From Aliirhizobium smilacinae (GTDB lineage: Bacteria > Pseudomonadota > Alphaproteobacteria > Rhizobiales > Rhizobiaceae): a stretch of DNA of 64,000 nucleotides. How positions within the stretch are numbered: position 1 is the stretch's first letter; every line of letters begins with the position of its first letter. The notes under the pieces were generated by a model. That model worked only from the letters and a program-made list of their open reading frames with translations. It was not told the DNA's origin and searched no databases. The position numbers and the translations under genes are program-made. Of this stretch, positions 9,290 to 17,881 are shown one piece after another. Location: contig NZ_VDMN01000002.1 of NCBI RefSeq assembly GCF_006335145.1, positions 496,001-560,000 on the forward strand, written 5' to 3'.

Positions 9290-9334
9290 ATGAAATAGAT
9301 ATCATTGAATGAAACAGTTTGCTACCGTTTTATT
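9289..9334. promoter_or_regulatory. Candidate IclR operator repeats
   Basis: Two direct copies of AATGAAAyAG (9289-9298 and 9308-9317) begin exactly 19 bp apart, immediately downstream of the candidate -10. AATGA (9289-9293) also pairs with TCATT (9302-9306), and AATGAAAC (9308-9315) with GTTTTATT (9327-9334, one mismatch). Their position is right for repression by the adjacent IclR protein; binding is inferred. Confidence 0.4.
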
Positions 9335-9425
9335 CGCTTGAGCAAAAACCTTCCATTCTTTCGCAAAAGATTGGAAATCCGTTCTCTAGTGAATTGATGG
9401 ACAACATCGAGGCGATCACGGGCAC

Positions 9426-10589
9426 ATGAAAATCACATCGGTCGAGCCAATCTTTGCGGACATTTTCCTGTTCGTTCGCATCACCACCGACAAGGGCATC
9501 GTCGGATACGGCGAGTGCGGCACCTGGGGACATTACGATGCGGCTGCTGCCGCCATCCAGCGTTTCGGGCGTTTTCTCGAAGGGCAGGACCCGACAACGA
9601 TCGAGCGGCACTGGAATGTGATGCTGCGTGCCAACCACTATACGGGTGCTGCAATCAACGGCGCGGTGTCCGCCATCGACATGGCGCTTTGGGATATCAA
9701 GGGCAAGGCGCTGGGCGTGCCCGTGCATGAGCTGCTCGGCGGGCGCATGCGCGATCGCGTGCGCCTTTATGCCTGGGTCAAGGGACGCAGCGCCGACGAA
9801 TTCGTCGAGCAGGCGTTACTGCGCAAGGAGCAGGGATTTACCGCGATCGGTCATCTCAATCCGCTGATGGATGATGCCGACAGTGTCCATTACCGCTCGC
9901 ATGCCTCGCAGATGCAGGCGGGCGCCGAGCTCGTCGAGCGGGTCCGCAAGGCCGTCGGACTCGAGGTCGATATCTGCCTCGAGCTGCATCGCCGCCTGTC
10001 GGTGCCGGAGGCGATCACGCTTGCCCGTCTGGTCGAGCCGTCACTGCCGCTGTTTTACGAAGATCCGGTCAAGCCGGCCTCGATCCCGGCCATGGCACGG
10101 GTTGCCGAAAAGATCGCCATCCCGATCGCCACTGGTGAGCGTTTCATCAATATCCAGCAGTTCCAGGAATTGCTCGATACTCGCGCGGCCGAATATCTGC
10201 GCGTTTCCGTTGGCGTCTGCGGCGGTATAACTGCCGCCAAGAAGATCGCCGCCATGGCGGAAGCCAGCGATGCCTTGATTGCTCCGCACAATCCGGTCGG
10301 CCCGATCGGGCTTGCGGCCTGCCTGCAGATCAATGCGGTGATCCCCAATTTCGCCATTCAGGAATATCCGCTCGGCACGCCGCATATCGACCAGCGCACG
10401 GGTCTCGCCGGCGAGGACATGCTCGTCGACTTTCCCAAAGCCGAAGGCGGTTTTCTTGCCATCCCCGATGGTCCGGGTCTTGGCGTCGAGCTGCGGCCGG
10501 GTTTCGAGGAAAAATTCCCGCGCCGCGAGCGCCCGATCCAGAACATCAAGATGCGCGCCCATTTCGACGGCTCCGTCGTCGATCACTGA
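9426..10589 (+). CDS. Enolase-superfamily sugar-acid dehydratase, galactonate-dehydratase-like
   Basis: A 387-residue member of the mandelate racemase/muconate lactonizing enzyme group, predicted to abstract a proton alpha to a carboxylate and eliminate water from an aldonic acid. Seen: the N-terminal capping domain (VGYGECGTWGHYDAA, AIDMALWDIKGKALGVPVHE) and the TIM barrel with E186-L-H188, E212 in LFYEDPVKP, E238 in IATGERF, and H288 in IAPHNPVGPIGLAACLQ. The His pair and the HNPVGPIGLAACLQ segment match D-galactonate dehydratase-type enzymes. The first metal ligand appears to be Glu (ELH) where these enzymes usually have Asp (DFH), so substrate assignment is open. First gene of a six-gene operon with a Dpp-type importer. 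Confidence 0.85.
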   Translation: MKITSVEPIFADIFLFVRITTDKGIVGYGECGTWGHYDAAAAAIQRFGRFLEGQDPTTIERHWNVMLRANHYTGAAINGAVSAIDMALWDIKGKALGVPVHELLGGRMRDRVRLYAWVKGRSADEFVEQALLRKEQGFTAIGHLNPLMDDADSVHYRSHASQMQAGAELVERVRKAVGLEVDICLELHRRLSVPEAITLARLVEPSLPLFYEDPVKPASIPAMARVAEKIAIPIATGERFINIQQFQELLDTRAAEYLRVSVGVCGGITAAKKIAAMAEASDALIAPHNPVGPIGLAACLQINAVIPNFAIQEYPLGTPHIDQRTGLAGEDMLVDFPKAEGGFLAIPDGPGLGVELRPGFEEKFPRRERPIQNIKMRAHFDGSVVDH

Positions 10590-10659
10590 CATTGCCTTTC
10601 ATCGCATTTGACGGCCGCTGGCGAAATGCCGCGATCTCAACCTGATCAGGAGACGTAAC

Positions 10660-12321
10660 ATGGACAATGATTTTGGAAACCGCGGCAGCAACGGTTTGCT
10701 GGCGATGAACCGCCGGCAGTCGCTGAAGCTGCTGGGCATCGGTAGCCTGGCGCCGCTGGCCGGAGGCCTTTTCGCACGCCAGGCCTTTGCGACCGAGAAT
10801 GACATACTGCGCATCATTCACCCGGCCTTTTCGTCCGATTGGTCGCCTCTGCGCGGTGGCGGTCAGAGTTATCGGCTGAATTCGTTCTGGGTTGCAGCCC
10901 CGCTCTATTATTCCGGCAAGGGCGAGTTGAAGCCTTACATCTTCGCAAAATGGAGCGCCAACGCCGACAATACGGTCTGGCAGTTCGAGATTGCCGAAAA
11001 GGCGCGCTTCTCCGATGGCAGCCCGATCACGGCGGCCGACGTCAAGGGTTCGTGGGAACTGGCGGCCATGCCGGCCACCAAGAACCAGCGTATCGATCAG
11101 GTGCTTTCCACGGTTCAGGGTTACGGCCCGATCACCGGCGGCAAGGCGACCGTACTCGAGGGCGTGGTTGCCCTCAACGATCGTACGGTCGAGGTGCGGT
11201 TGAGCGCGCAGGACCCAATGTTTGCGGCAAAACTTGCCAATCATCTGGCACCGATCGTCAAGGTGTCGCTGGCGCGTGGCGCCGACGGCAATGAAGTGCC
11301 CGGCTGGTGGAACCCGACCGATCATGCCGTCGTGGTCAGCGGTCCTTTCGTGCCGGTCAAGATGGATCTCGATGCCGGAACCTTCGTTTTCGAACGCAAT
11401 GCCAATTTTTCCGGCCCCGCACCATCGCTGCGCCGCATCGAGGTTCAGGTCATCGAAGATGCCTCGACGGCAACGGCTGCCCTCAAGTCGGGCCAGTTCG
11501 ATGTCCACACCCTGATCCAGACAACGACGCTGATCGACGATCTCGGTGCGGATTTCCTCTCCGGTCCGCTGGCGCCGGAAGGCGATCATTTCTGGCTGAA
11601 CATCAGCCGCAAGCCGACCGACGATATCAACGTGCGCAAGGCGCTGATTTCGGCGGTGGATCGCGAGCAGCTGTGGAAGCTCACCTTTCCGCAAGGACCG
11701 GAAGTGCGCGCAACGCAGATCCTGACGGCGGTGCCGGGCATCGATCCGAATTTCCGCGAACTGCCCTTCGATCCGGATGCGGCGCGCCGTTTTCTGGCGC
11801 AGTCGAGTTATGGCAGTGCGGCGGCATTCCCGCGCATCAACTTTGTCGGCATTTCCCGTCAGGTTGCCGAAGCGGCCGCCCAGTATATTGCCGAACAGTG
11901 GCGCACGGTGCTTGGCGTCGAGTCGGTTGCCATGAAGCCGCAGATCGACAAGTTCGAAGGCCCGGACCAGAACCGCGTCCAGATCTTTCGTGACAATGTC
12001 GGCACCCGCGTTTCCGACAGCACGACCTACCTGCGTGGCATCGTCCATTCCTCGTCATCGAATGCCAAGAACAAGCTCGGCGGCTACAAGAATGAGCAGG
12101 TGGACGCATTGCTGGACAAGGCGGCCATTCTTGCCGCAGGCTCTGAAGAACGGCTGGCGCTCGCCCGTCAGGCGCAGCAGCTGGCAGTCGACGATACCAT
12201 TTACATTCCGTGGGCCTACCGCAACATGCCGCAGATGGCGATGCCGTGGGTCAAGGGCATCGAGAAAAACATGGACTGGCAGGTCAGCGAGCCCTGGAAC
12301 GTCACCGTAAGCCGCAGCTAA
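10660..12321 (+). CDS. ABC transporter substrate-binding protein, family 5, Tat-exported
   Basis: A 553-residue periplasmic receptor of the dipeptide/oligopeptide (SBP_bac_5) family. A twin-arginine signal is visible at about residues 16-40 (MNRRQSLKLLGIGSLAPLAG, then FARQAFA), so it is probably exported folded. Family motifs: LKPYIFAKWSANADNTVWQF, AEKARFSDGSPITAADVKGS, NVRKALISAVDREQLWKL. Another Met, 16 codons in, would start just before the RR motif, but a clear SD (aggaga, about 10648) supports ATG 10660. In this family many rhizobial members bind sugars, sugar acids or opines rather than peptides; linkage to the dehydratase suggests an acidic sugar (inference). Confidence 0.88.
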   Translation: MDNDFGNRGSNGLLAMNRRQSLKLLGIGSLAPLAGGLFARQAFATENDILRIIHPAFSSDWSPLRGGGQSYRLNSFWVAAPLYYSGKGELKPYIFAKWSANADNTVWQFEIAEKARFSDGSPITAADVKGSWELAAMPATKNQRIDQVLSTVQGYGPITGGKATVLEGVVALNDRTVEVRLSAQDPMFAAKLANHLAPIVKVSLARGADGNEVPGWWNPTDHAVVVSGPFVPVKMDLDAGTFVFERNANFSGPAPSLRRIEVQVIEDASTATAALKSGQFDVHTLIQTTTLIDDLGADFLSGPLAPEGDHFWLNISRKPTDDINVRKALISAVDREQLWKLTFPQGPEVRATQILTAVPGIDPNFRELPFDPDAARRFLAQSSYGSAAAFPRINFVGISRQVAEAAAQYIAEQWRTVLGVESVAMKPQIDKFEGPDQNRVQIFRDNVGTRVSDSTTYLRGIVHSSSSNAKNKLGGYKNEQVDALLDKAAILAAGSEERLALARQAQQLAVDDTIYIPWAYRNMPQMAMPWVKGIEKNMDWQVSEPWNVTVSRS

Positions 12322-12328
12322 GCCGACT

Positions 12329-12364
12329 GCATGGCTGCGCGCTTTCCAGGGTTCGCAGCCATGC
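12329..12364 (+). repeat. Intergenic hairpin between binding-protein and permease genes
   Basis: Perfect 11-bp arms GCATGGCTGCG / CGCAGCCATGC with a 14-base loop, starting eight bases after the binding-protein stop and ending before the permease ribosome site. No U-tract follows, so it is better explained as an mRNA-stabilising or partially terminating element that keeps binding protein in excess. Confidence 0.65.
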
Positions 12365-12385
12365 CCCGGTTTTCAGAGGAATTGA

Positions 12386-13330
12386 ATGGCCTTCTTCATT
12401 CTCAAGCGTGTGCTGACATGGATACCGTCGATCTTGGTCGTCATGTTCGGCATTTACGCGCTGGCCTTTTATGGCGCCGGCGACCCTATCAAGCTGATGT
12501 TCCTCAGCGCGCCGGGCGACGTCGCTTATGATCCGGCCCGTATCGACGCCATTCGCGAAGTGGCCGGGCTCAACCGGCCGTTCCTCGCACAGTTCGGCTC
12601 CTATCTGTGGAACCTGCTGCACGGCGATCTTGGCAATTCGCTGGTTTCGGGCCGCGCGGTCAGCTCCATCATCGCGGTCGCCGCACCGGTTTCGCTTCAA
12701 CTCGGTCTGGTCACCATCGTGGTCACGGCGCTTGTCGGTGTGCCCCTCGGCATGGCTTGCGCCTTCCATCAGGGGCGGGCACTCGACAATGTAGTAACGT
12801 CCGTGGCGCTGCTGTTATGGGCGGTCCCCGCCTATGTCATCGGCCCGCTGATGCTGGTGTCGCTGATCATCCTGCGACCGGGTGAAACACTGCCGATCGG
12901 ATGGGGTGGTCTCACCGATCCGCGGGTCATCCTGCCGGTTCTGGTTCTGGCCCTGCAGCCGATTGCGTTGATCCAGCGCCAGACGCGCGCCGCCGTGATC
13001 GACATCCTTTCCGAAAATTTCATTCGCACCGCGATTGCCAAGGGTGTGCCGCGTTTTCGCATCGCCGTCGATCACGTCATGCGGCCGGTTCTGACACCGA
13101 TCGTCACTCAGCTCGGCATCATCCTGATCACCTTCATCAACGGCGCGATCTTCGTGGAAGTGGTGTTCGGCCTGCCTGGGCTCGGACGCCTGACGATCAG
13201 CGCCATGACGGATTCGGACTATCCGGTGATCATGGCCTTGGTGCTGATCGGTACGGTGGCGGTGCTGTCGGCCAATCTTCTCGTCGAAGTGCTCTATCCG
13301 CTTCTCGACCCGCGCGTGCAGGCAAGGTGA
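12386..13330 (+). CDS. Dpp/Opp-type ABC permease, DppB-like
   Basis: A 314-residue inner-membrane permease with six predicted helices. N-terminus MAFFILKRVLTWIPSILVVM and the GDLGNSLVSGRAV motif are typical of DppB/OppB. The cytoplasmic EAA-type loop is visible as FIRTAIAKGVPRFRIAVDHV, and the C-terminus ends in VEVLYPLLDPRVQAR, the usual LDPR signature. The small N-terminal extension seen in DppB (GDPIKLMFLSAPGDVAYDPA) is present. SD agagga lies 7-8 bases before ATG 12386. It should pair with the DppC-like subunit that starts nine bases after its stop. Confidence 0.92.
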   Translation: MAFFILKRVLTWIPSILVVMFGIYALAFYGAGDPIKLMFLSAPGDVAYDPARIDAIREVAGLNRPFLAQFGSYLWNLLHGDLGNSLVSGRAVSSIIAVAAPVSLQLGLVTIVVTALVGVPLGMACAFHQGRALDNVVTSVALLLWAVPAYVIGPLMLVSLIILRPGETLPIGWGGLTDPRVILPVLVLALQPIALIQRQTRAAVIDILSENFIRTAIAKGVPRFRIAVDHVMRPVLTPIVTQLGIILITFINGAIFVEVVFGLPGLGRLTISAMTDSDYPVIMALVLIGTVAVLSANLLVEVLYPLLDPRVQAR

Positions 13331-13338
13331 GGGCAGCC

Positions 13339-14310
13339 ATGACCGGACAATCCTCCATGACATCGCAGACTGAGCCCGACACGGCCAAACAGGCACCCGC
13401 CGGTCTCGGCCGTGACGCCTGGCTGCGGCTTCGTCGCAACCGGCTGGCCATGCTCGGCCTCGTCATCATCGCATTTTATCTCTGTGCCGCCATCTTCGGG
13501 CCGTGGCTGATGCCCTATGATTTTGCCCAGCAGGATCTCGCCCATGTCAATTCGGGTCCCAGCCCCATCCATTGGCTTGGCACCGACAATCTCGGTCGCG
13601 ACCTGTTTGCCCGTATCGTCGGTGGTGCGCGCACCGCCCTGATTGTCGCCTTCTTCGTGACCATGCTCTCGTTTTCCATCGGTGCGATTGCCGGTGCGGT
13701 CTCTGGCTTTGTGGGGGGGATGACCGACCGCACGATCATGTGGCTGACCGACGTCACCATGGCGGTTCCCAGCCTGTTGCTGGTGGTGGTCATCAACACG
13801 TCGCTGACGCCGCTTCTCAGCGGCTGGATGGAAGACCTTTTCCTCAAAACCGGCAATCCGATGTTTCGTGACACCACGTTCCTCGACCTGTCGTTGGTTT
13901 TCGGCACGATAGCGCTGATCAAATGGCCACAATATGCACGGCTGATGCGGGCGCAGGTTCTGTCCATCCGCAATGCCAATTATGTCACCGCGGCCATCGC
14001 GCTTGGGCTGCCGCCCACGACGATCATCCGCTCTTTTGTCGTGCCCAATGCACTCGGACCCGTTATCGTCGCCGTCAGTTTCGGTCTCGGCACGGCCATG
14101 GTGCTGGAAAGCTCGTTCAGTTTCCTTGGCATCGGTGTCCAGCCGCCGACGCCCAGTTGGGGTCGGATGATCGCCGACGGCATGCGCGTTTGGGGTGCCT
14201 ATCCGCATCTTCTTATCGTGCCGGCACTGGCGCTTGCGATCATCACCATGGCTTTTGCCTTTGTCGGTGACGGCCTGAACGATGCGCTCAATCCCAAGGG
14301 CAAAAAATGA
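13339..14310 (+). CDS. Dpp/Opp-type ABC permease, DppC-like
   Basis: A 323-residue permease. Translation is taken from ATG 13339 (MTGQSSMTSQTEPDT); a longer frame back to 12901 would overlap most of the dppB-like gene and is an artefact. Signatures: WLRLRRNRLAMLGLVIIAFY, HWLGTDNLGRDLFARIVGGA (the LGTDxLGRD motif of DppC), the EAA loop YVTAAIALGLPPTTIIRSFV and the end [17 protein letters not shown] segment of about 30 residues after VVVINTSLTPLLSG (WMEDLFLKTGNPMFRDTTFL) is longer than usual for the periplasmic loop. ATGA overlap with the next gene. Confidence 0.92.
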   Translation: MTGQSSMTSQTEPDTAKQAPAGLGRDAWLRLRRNRLAMLGLVIIAFYLCAAIFGPWLMPYDFAQQDLAHVNSGPSPIHWLGTDNLGRDLFARIVGGARTALIVAFFVTMLSFSIGAIAGAVSGFVGGMTDRTIMWLTDVTMAVPSLLLVVVINTSLTPLLSGWMEDLFLKTGNPMFRDTTFLDLSLVFGTIALIKWPQYARLMRAQVLSIRNANYVTAAIALGLPPTTIIRSFVVPNALGPVIVAVSFGLGTAMVLESSFSFLGIGVQPPTPSWGRMIADGMRVWGAYPHLLIVPALALAIITMAFAFVGDGLNDALNPKGKK

Positions 14311-15314
14311 CGGACGCCATCAGCAAAACCCCGCTGCTCGCGGTTCGCGATCTGCGCGTGGCGCGGCAGACCGAAACCGGCGAGGTGGAAATCGTCACCG
14401 GCATCGACCTGACGCTGAACGAGGGCGAGGTTCTCGGCATCGTCGGTGAATCCGGCTGCGGCAAGAGCGTTTCCATGCTCAGCCTGCTCGGCATCCTGCC
14501 GCCGGCGCTGCGGGTCAGCTCCGGCAGCGCCGTGTTCGAGGGCGAGGATCTTTTTGCCCAGGAGGAATCGAGACTGGCGAAGCTGCGGGGAAGCCGCATC
14601 GGTTTCGTTTTCCAGGACCCGATGACATCGCTGAACCCTGTCATGACGATCGGTGCGCAGCTGAGCGAACCCTTGCGGTACCATGCCGGTCTCGGACGGA
14701 AAGAGGCGTGGGCGGAAGCCGGCAGACTTCTGTTGCTGGTCGGCATTCCGGGTGGCGAAAGCCGCCTTTCGAGTTATCCGCATCAGTTATCCGGCGGCAT
14801 GCGCCAGCGGGTGATGATCGCCATGAGCATTGCCTGTCGGCCAAGCCTGCTGATTGCCGATGAACCGACCACCGCGCTGGACGTCACCACACAGGCGCAG
14901 ATCGTCGATCTGATCTTCGACATCCGCCGCCAGTTCGGCCTGTCCGTCATCTGGGTATCGCACGACCTCGCGCTGCTGTCGCAGATCGCCGATCGGATCG
15001 CGGTCTTTTATTCCGGGCGTATCGTCGAGGAAGGCACAGCCGAGCAGATCTGTTCTGCGCCGGTTCATCCCTATACCCAAGCATTGATATCATCGATGCC
15101 GGTGGCAAATCGCGGCGAGGGTCGCCGGTTGAAGACCATCGACGGACTGCCGCCCGATCCCGCGCGCCGCCCGGTCGGTTGTGCGTTTGCACCACGTTGC
15201 GAACGGCGCGAAGCGCGATGTCTCGTCGCGCCGCCGGCTCTCCTGCCGATGGATGGGGAACGTCGGGCGGCTTGTTTCGTGGCGCATGACGAAGCAAGGG
15301 AGCTTGTTCGATGA
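14307..15314 (+). CDS. Dpp/Opp-type ABC ATPase, DppD-like
   Basis: A 335-residue nucleotide-binding subunit. Walker A is GESGCGKS (residues 47-54), the signature is [14 protein letters not shown], Walker B is [13 protein letters not shown], and the H-loop is [11 protein letters not shown]. The C-terminal oligopeptide-transporter extension is present with the cysteine cluster [14 protein letters not shown]. Start and stop overlap both neighbours by four bases, so the ATPase pair is translated in a coupled way with the permeases. Confidence 0.93.
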   Translation: MTDAISKTPLLAVRDLRVARQTETGEVEIVTGIDLTLNEGEVLGIVGESGCGKSVSMLSLLGILPPALRVSSGSAVFEGEDLFAQEESRLAKLRGSRIGFVFQDPMTSLNPVMTIGAQLSEPLRYHAGLGRKEAWAEAGRLLLLVGIPGGESRLSSYPHQLSGGMRQRVMIAMSIACRPSLLIADEPTTALDVTTQAQIVDLIFDIRRQFGLSVIWVSHDLALLSQIADRIAVFYSGRIVEEGTAEQICSAPVHPYTQALISSMPVANRGEGRRLKTIDGLPPDPARRPVGCAFAPRCERREARCLVAPPALLPMDGERRAACFVAHDEARELVR

Positions 15315-16165
15315 CAGACATGCAGGGATCGACGGAAGCGCTGGTTTCTGTGCGCAATCTGACCCGCACCTTCGATGTCAGGGGAGGGCAATTCGGGCAG
15401 TCGCGATCACAGGTGCATGCGTTGCAGGACGTCAGTTTCGACGTCTTTCGTGGCGAGACGCTGTCCATCGTCGGCGAATCCGGCTCGGGAAAATCGACGC
15501 TCGGCATGAGCCTGCTGCAATTGACCCGACCGACCTCCGGCTCCGTCTGGTATCGCGGCAAGGATATCGTCAAAAACAACGGATCGCAGAACCGCGCCAT
15601 GCGGCGTCATCTGCAGATCGTTTTCCAGGATCCGTTCTCGACGCTTAATCCGCGTGCAACGGTTGGCTCCGCCATCGCTTTGCCGCTGCTGCATCATGGC
15701 CTTGCGACACGGGCAACGGTGCGCGACCGCGTGCATGCGATCCTGTCGGATGTGGGCCTTGGTCCGTTATTCGAGAACCGTTATCCGCACGAATTGTCGG
15801 GCGGCCAGGCCCAGCGGGTGGCAATCGGACGGGCGATTGCCTGCGAACCGGAATTCATCGTCTGCGACGAGGCGATTTCGGCGCTGGACGTCTCGGTGCA
15901 AGCGCAGATCATCAACCTGCTTGTCGACCTGCAGGAAAAACATGGCTTGACATACCTGTTTATAGCCCATGACCTCAGCGTCGTGCGCCATATCAGCGAT
16001 AGGGTCGCCGTGATGAAAGGCGGCAGGATCGTCGAGATCGATGTGCGGCAGAAGCTGTTTACTGATCCGCAGCATGCCTACACGCGAACACTGATCGCTG
16101 CGACGCCGGTATTCAAGTCCACGACGACCGATCGTCATCTGATTGATAGGCCATTCGATCTTTAG
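15311..16165 (+). CDS. Dpp/Opp-type ABC ATPase, DppF-like
   Basis: A 284-residue partner ATPase. Walker [10 protein letters not shown]-loop VFQDPFSTLNP, signature LSGGQAQRVAIGRA, Walker B FIVCDEAISALDVSVQAQ, H-loop FIAHDLSVVRH. Walker B reads DEA where the family usually has DEP. It ends soon after AYTRTLIAATPVF and lacks the Cys-containing C-terminal extension carried by its DppD-like partner. Last gene of the IclR-linked operon. Confidence 0.92.
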   Translation: MTDMQGSTEALVSVRNLTRTFDVRGGQFGQSRSQVHALQDVSFDVFRGETLSIVGESGSGKSTLGMSLLQLTRPTSGSVWYRGKDIVKNNGSQNRAMRRHLQIVFQDPFSTLNPRATVGSAIALPLLHHGLATRATVRDRVHAILSDVGLGPLFENRYPHELSGGQAQRVAIGRAIACEPEFIVCDEAISALDVSVQAQIINLLVDLQEKHGLTYLFIAHDLSVVRHISDRVAVMKGGRIVEIDVRQKLFTDPQHAYTRTLIAATPVFKSTTTDRHLIDRPFDL

Positions 16166-16369
16166 ATGAACGATTGCTCGATAAAGCCCAAAACGCCAAG
16201 GGGTCTGCGCGACAGCGCGCTTTCCTGCTGAATGCTCCGGGTTCTGTAAATAAAGCGGTATTCCCCGTTTACCTAACTGTAAAATTTAAGAAAAAGTCGG
16301 AGAGCCGCCTCGCGCAATCGTCTTGTTTGTCCATCCATCCGCTCTAAGTATTATAGAAAATGCGGAGAA

Positions 16370-17881
16370 ATGATGAGTCAGATCCTAAGTAATAAGGCTG
16401 AAACCGGCGTCCAGGGACTGGACGATGTTTTATCCGGCGGCTTCACTCGCCGACATGTCTTTCTGCTGGAAGGGTCACCTGGCACGGGTAAGACGACGAT
16501 TGCGCTGCAATTCCTTCTCGAAGGAGCGAAGCTCGGTGAGCGCTGCCTCTATATCAGCTTGTCCGAATCGGATGAAGAACTGCGCGATTGCGCCCAGTCT
16601 CATGGCATGGAAATCGGTGACGGGATCGAGATCTTCGAACTCGTGCCGCCCGAAAGCCTTCTGGACGCCGATCAGCAGCAGAGCCTGCTTTATTCCTCCG
16701 ACCTGGAACTCGGTGAAACAACCAAGCTGATTTTCGAGGCGTTCGAGCGGGTAAAGCCGCAACGCGTGGTCATCGACAGCCTTTCAGAAATCCGCCTCCT
16801 GGCGCAGAGTTCGTTGCGTTATCGCCGACAGATCCTTGCGCTGAAGCACTTTTTCTCAAGGTCTGATGCGACCGTGCTGCTGCTTGACGACATGACGTCG
16901 GAGAATTTCGACAAGACCGTTCATAGCGTTGTCCATGGCGTCGTCCACCTCGAACAGCTTGCCCCAGACTATGGATCCGAGCGGCGGCGTTTGAGGGTGA
17001 TAAAATATCGTGGCCAGTCGTTTCGTGGCGGCTACCACGATTTCGTGATCAAAACCGGCGGCGTTGCGGTTTTCCCGCGACTTCGCGCCATCGAACACAA
17101 AACCGGGTTCGAGCGCATCACGCTGTCCAGCGGCCTGCCCGAATTCGACGGGCTTCTGGGCGGTGGTATCGAACGTGGATCGAGTACGCTGCTGATCGGC
17201 CCGGCCGGAACGGGCAAGAGCCTGTTTGCCCTGCAGTTCGTCAATGCGGCGGCGCAGCGCGGCGAAAAGACGGCGATCTTCATCTTCGACGAGGAACTCG
17301 GCCTGCTCTTCGCGCGCACGAAGGCCATGGGTATCGATCTGGAAAAGCTGAGAGATGATGGCTTTATTCATATCGAACAACTGGACGCCGCCGAACTGTC
17401 GCCAGGTGAATTCGCGCAGCGTGTTCGAGACCGGGTTGCGACCTATGAAGCCAAGACAGTCATTATCGACAGCATCAATGGTTACCAGGCCGCGATGCCT
17501 GAAGAAAATGCGCTTATTCTCCACATGCACGAGCTTCTGCAATATCTGAACCGGCAGGGTGTCAATACTTTCCTAACGGTGGCTCAGCATGGTCTCGTTG
17601 GAGACATGAAATCGCCGGTTGACGTCACCTATCTCGCCGACAGTGTCATCCTGCTCCGCTATTTCGAGGCATTCGGCAAAGTGCGGCGTGCGGTATCCGT
17701 GATCAAGAAGCGGACCGGACCTCACGAAGACACCATTCGCGAATTCAGAATATCCCACGTCGGACTGACCTTGGGTGAGCCGCTGTCGGGATTTCAGGGC
17801 GTGCTTCGCGGCGTGCCAAGCCTGGTCGGAGAGAGGCAGCCACTTCTTCCCTTGACTGACGAGGACGGCGACCATTCCTAA
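16370..17881 (+). CDS. KaiC/RAD55-family double-ATPase-domain protein
   Basis: About 500 residues with two RecA-like KaiC domains. Counting from ATG 16373, domain 1 has Walker A GSPGTGKTT (34-42) and Walker B RVVIDSLSEIRLL; domain 2 has GPAGTGKSL (276-284), FDEELGLLFARTKAMGIDLE and Walker B TVIIDSINGYQAA. Two adjacent ATGs exist; cggag at 16363-16367 is better spaced for 16373. In non-cyanobacteria such KaiC homologues are not clock proteins but usually accompany histidine kinases and act in signalling or stress responses. Here the stop lies eight bases past the inferred start of a hybrid kinase, so the two are translationally linked. No KaiA or KaiB is present. Confidence 0.9.
   Translation: MMSQILSNKAETGVQGLDDVLSGGFTRRHVFLLEGSPGTGKTTIALQFLLEGAKLGERCLYISLSESDEELRDCAQSHGMEIGDGIEIFELVPPESLLDADQQQSLLYSSDLELGETTKLIFEAFERVKPQRVVIDSLSEIRLLAQSSLRYRRQILALKHFFSRSDATVLLLDDMTSENFDKTVHSVVHGVVHLEQLAPDYGSERRRLRVIKYRGQSFRGGYHDFVIKTGGVAVFPRLRAIEHKTGFERITLSSGLPEFDGLLGGGIERGSSTLLIGPAGTGKSLFALQFVNAAAQRGEKTAIFIFDEELGLLFARTKAMGIDLEKLRDDGFIHIEQLDAAELSPGEFAQRVRDRVATYEAKTVIIDSINGYQAAMPEENALILHMHELLQYLNRQGVNTFLTVAQHGLVGDMKSPVDVTYLADSVILLRYFEAFGKVRRAVSVIKKRTGPHEDTIREFRISHVGLTLGEPLSGFQGVLRGVPSLVGERQPLLPLTDEDGDHS

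Noticed and set aside
12901..13338. N-terminal extension of the DppC-like permease
   Set aside because: It overlaps almost half of the DppB-like gene in another frame, is rich in Arg/His as shadow frames are, and the permease family starts near ATG 13339.
16166..16369. Search for an extended promoter (including an EcfG-type GGAAC-CGTT pair) ahead of the KaiC-like gene
   Set aside because: No GGAAC-N16/17-CGTT arrangement; only a loose TTGTTT/TATTAT pair with a 20-bp spacer and a weak GCGC hairpin at 16207-16218, too poor to annotate.
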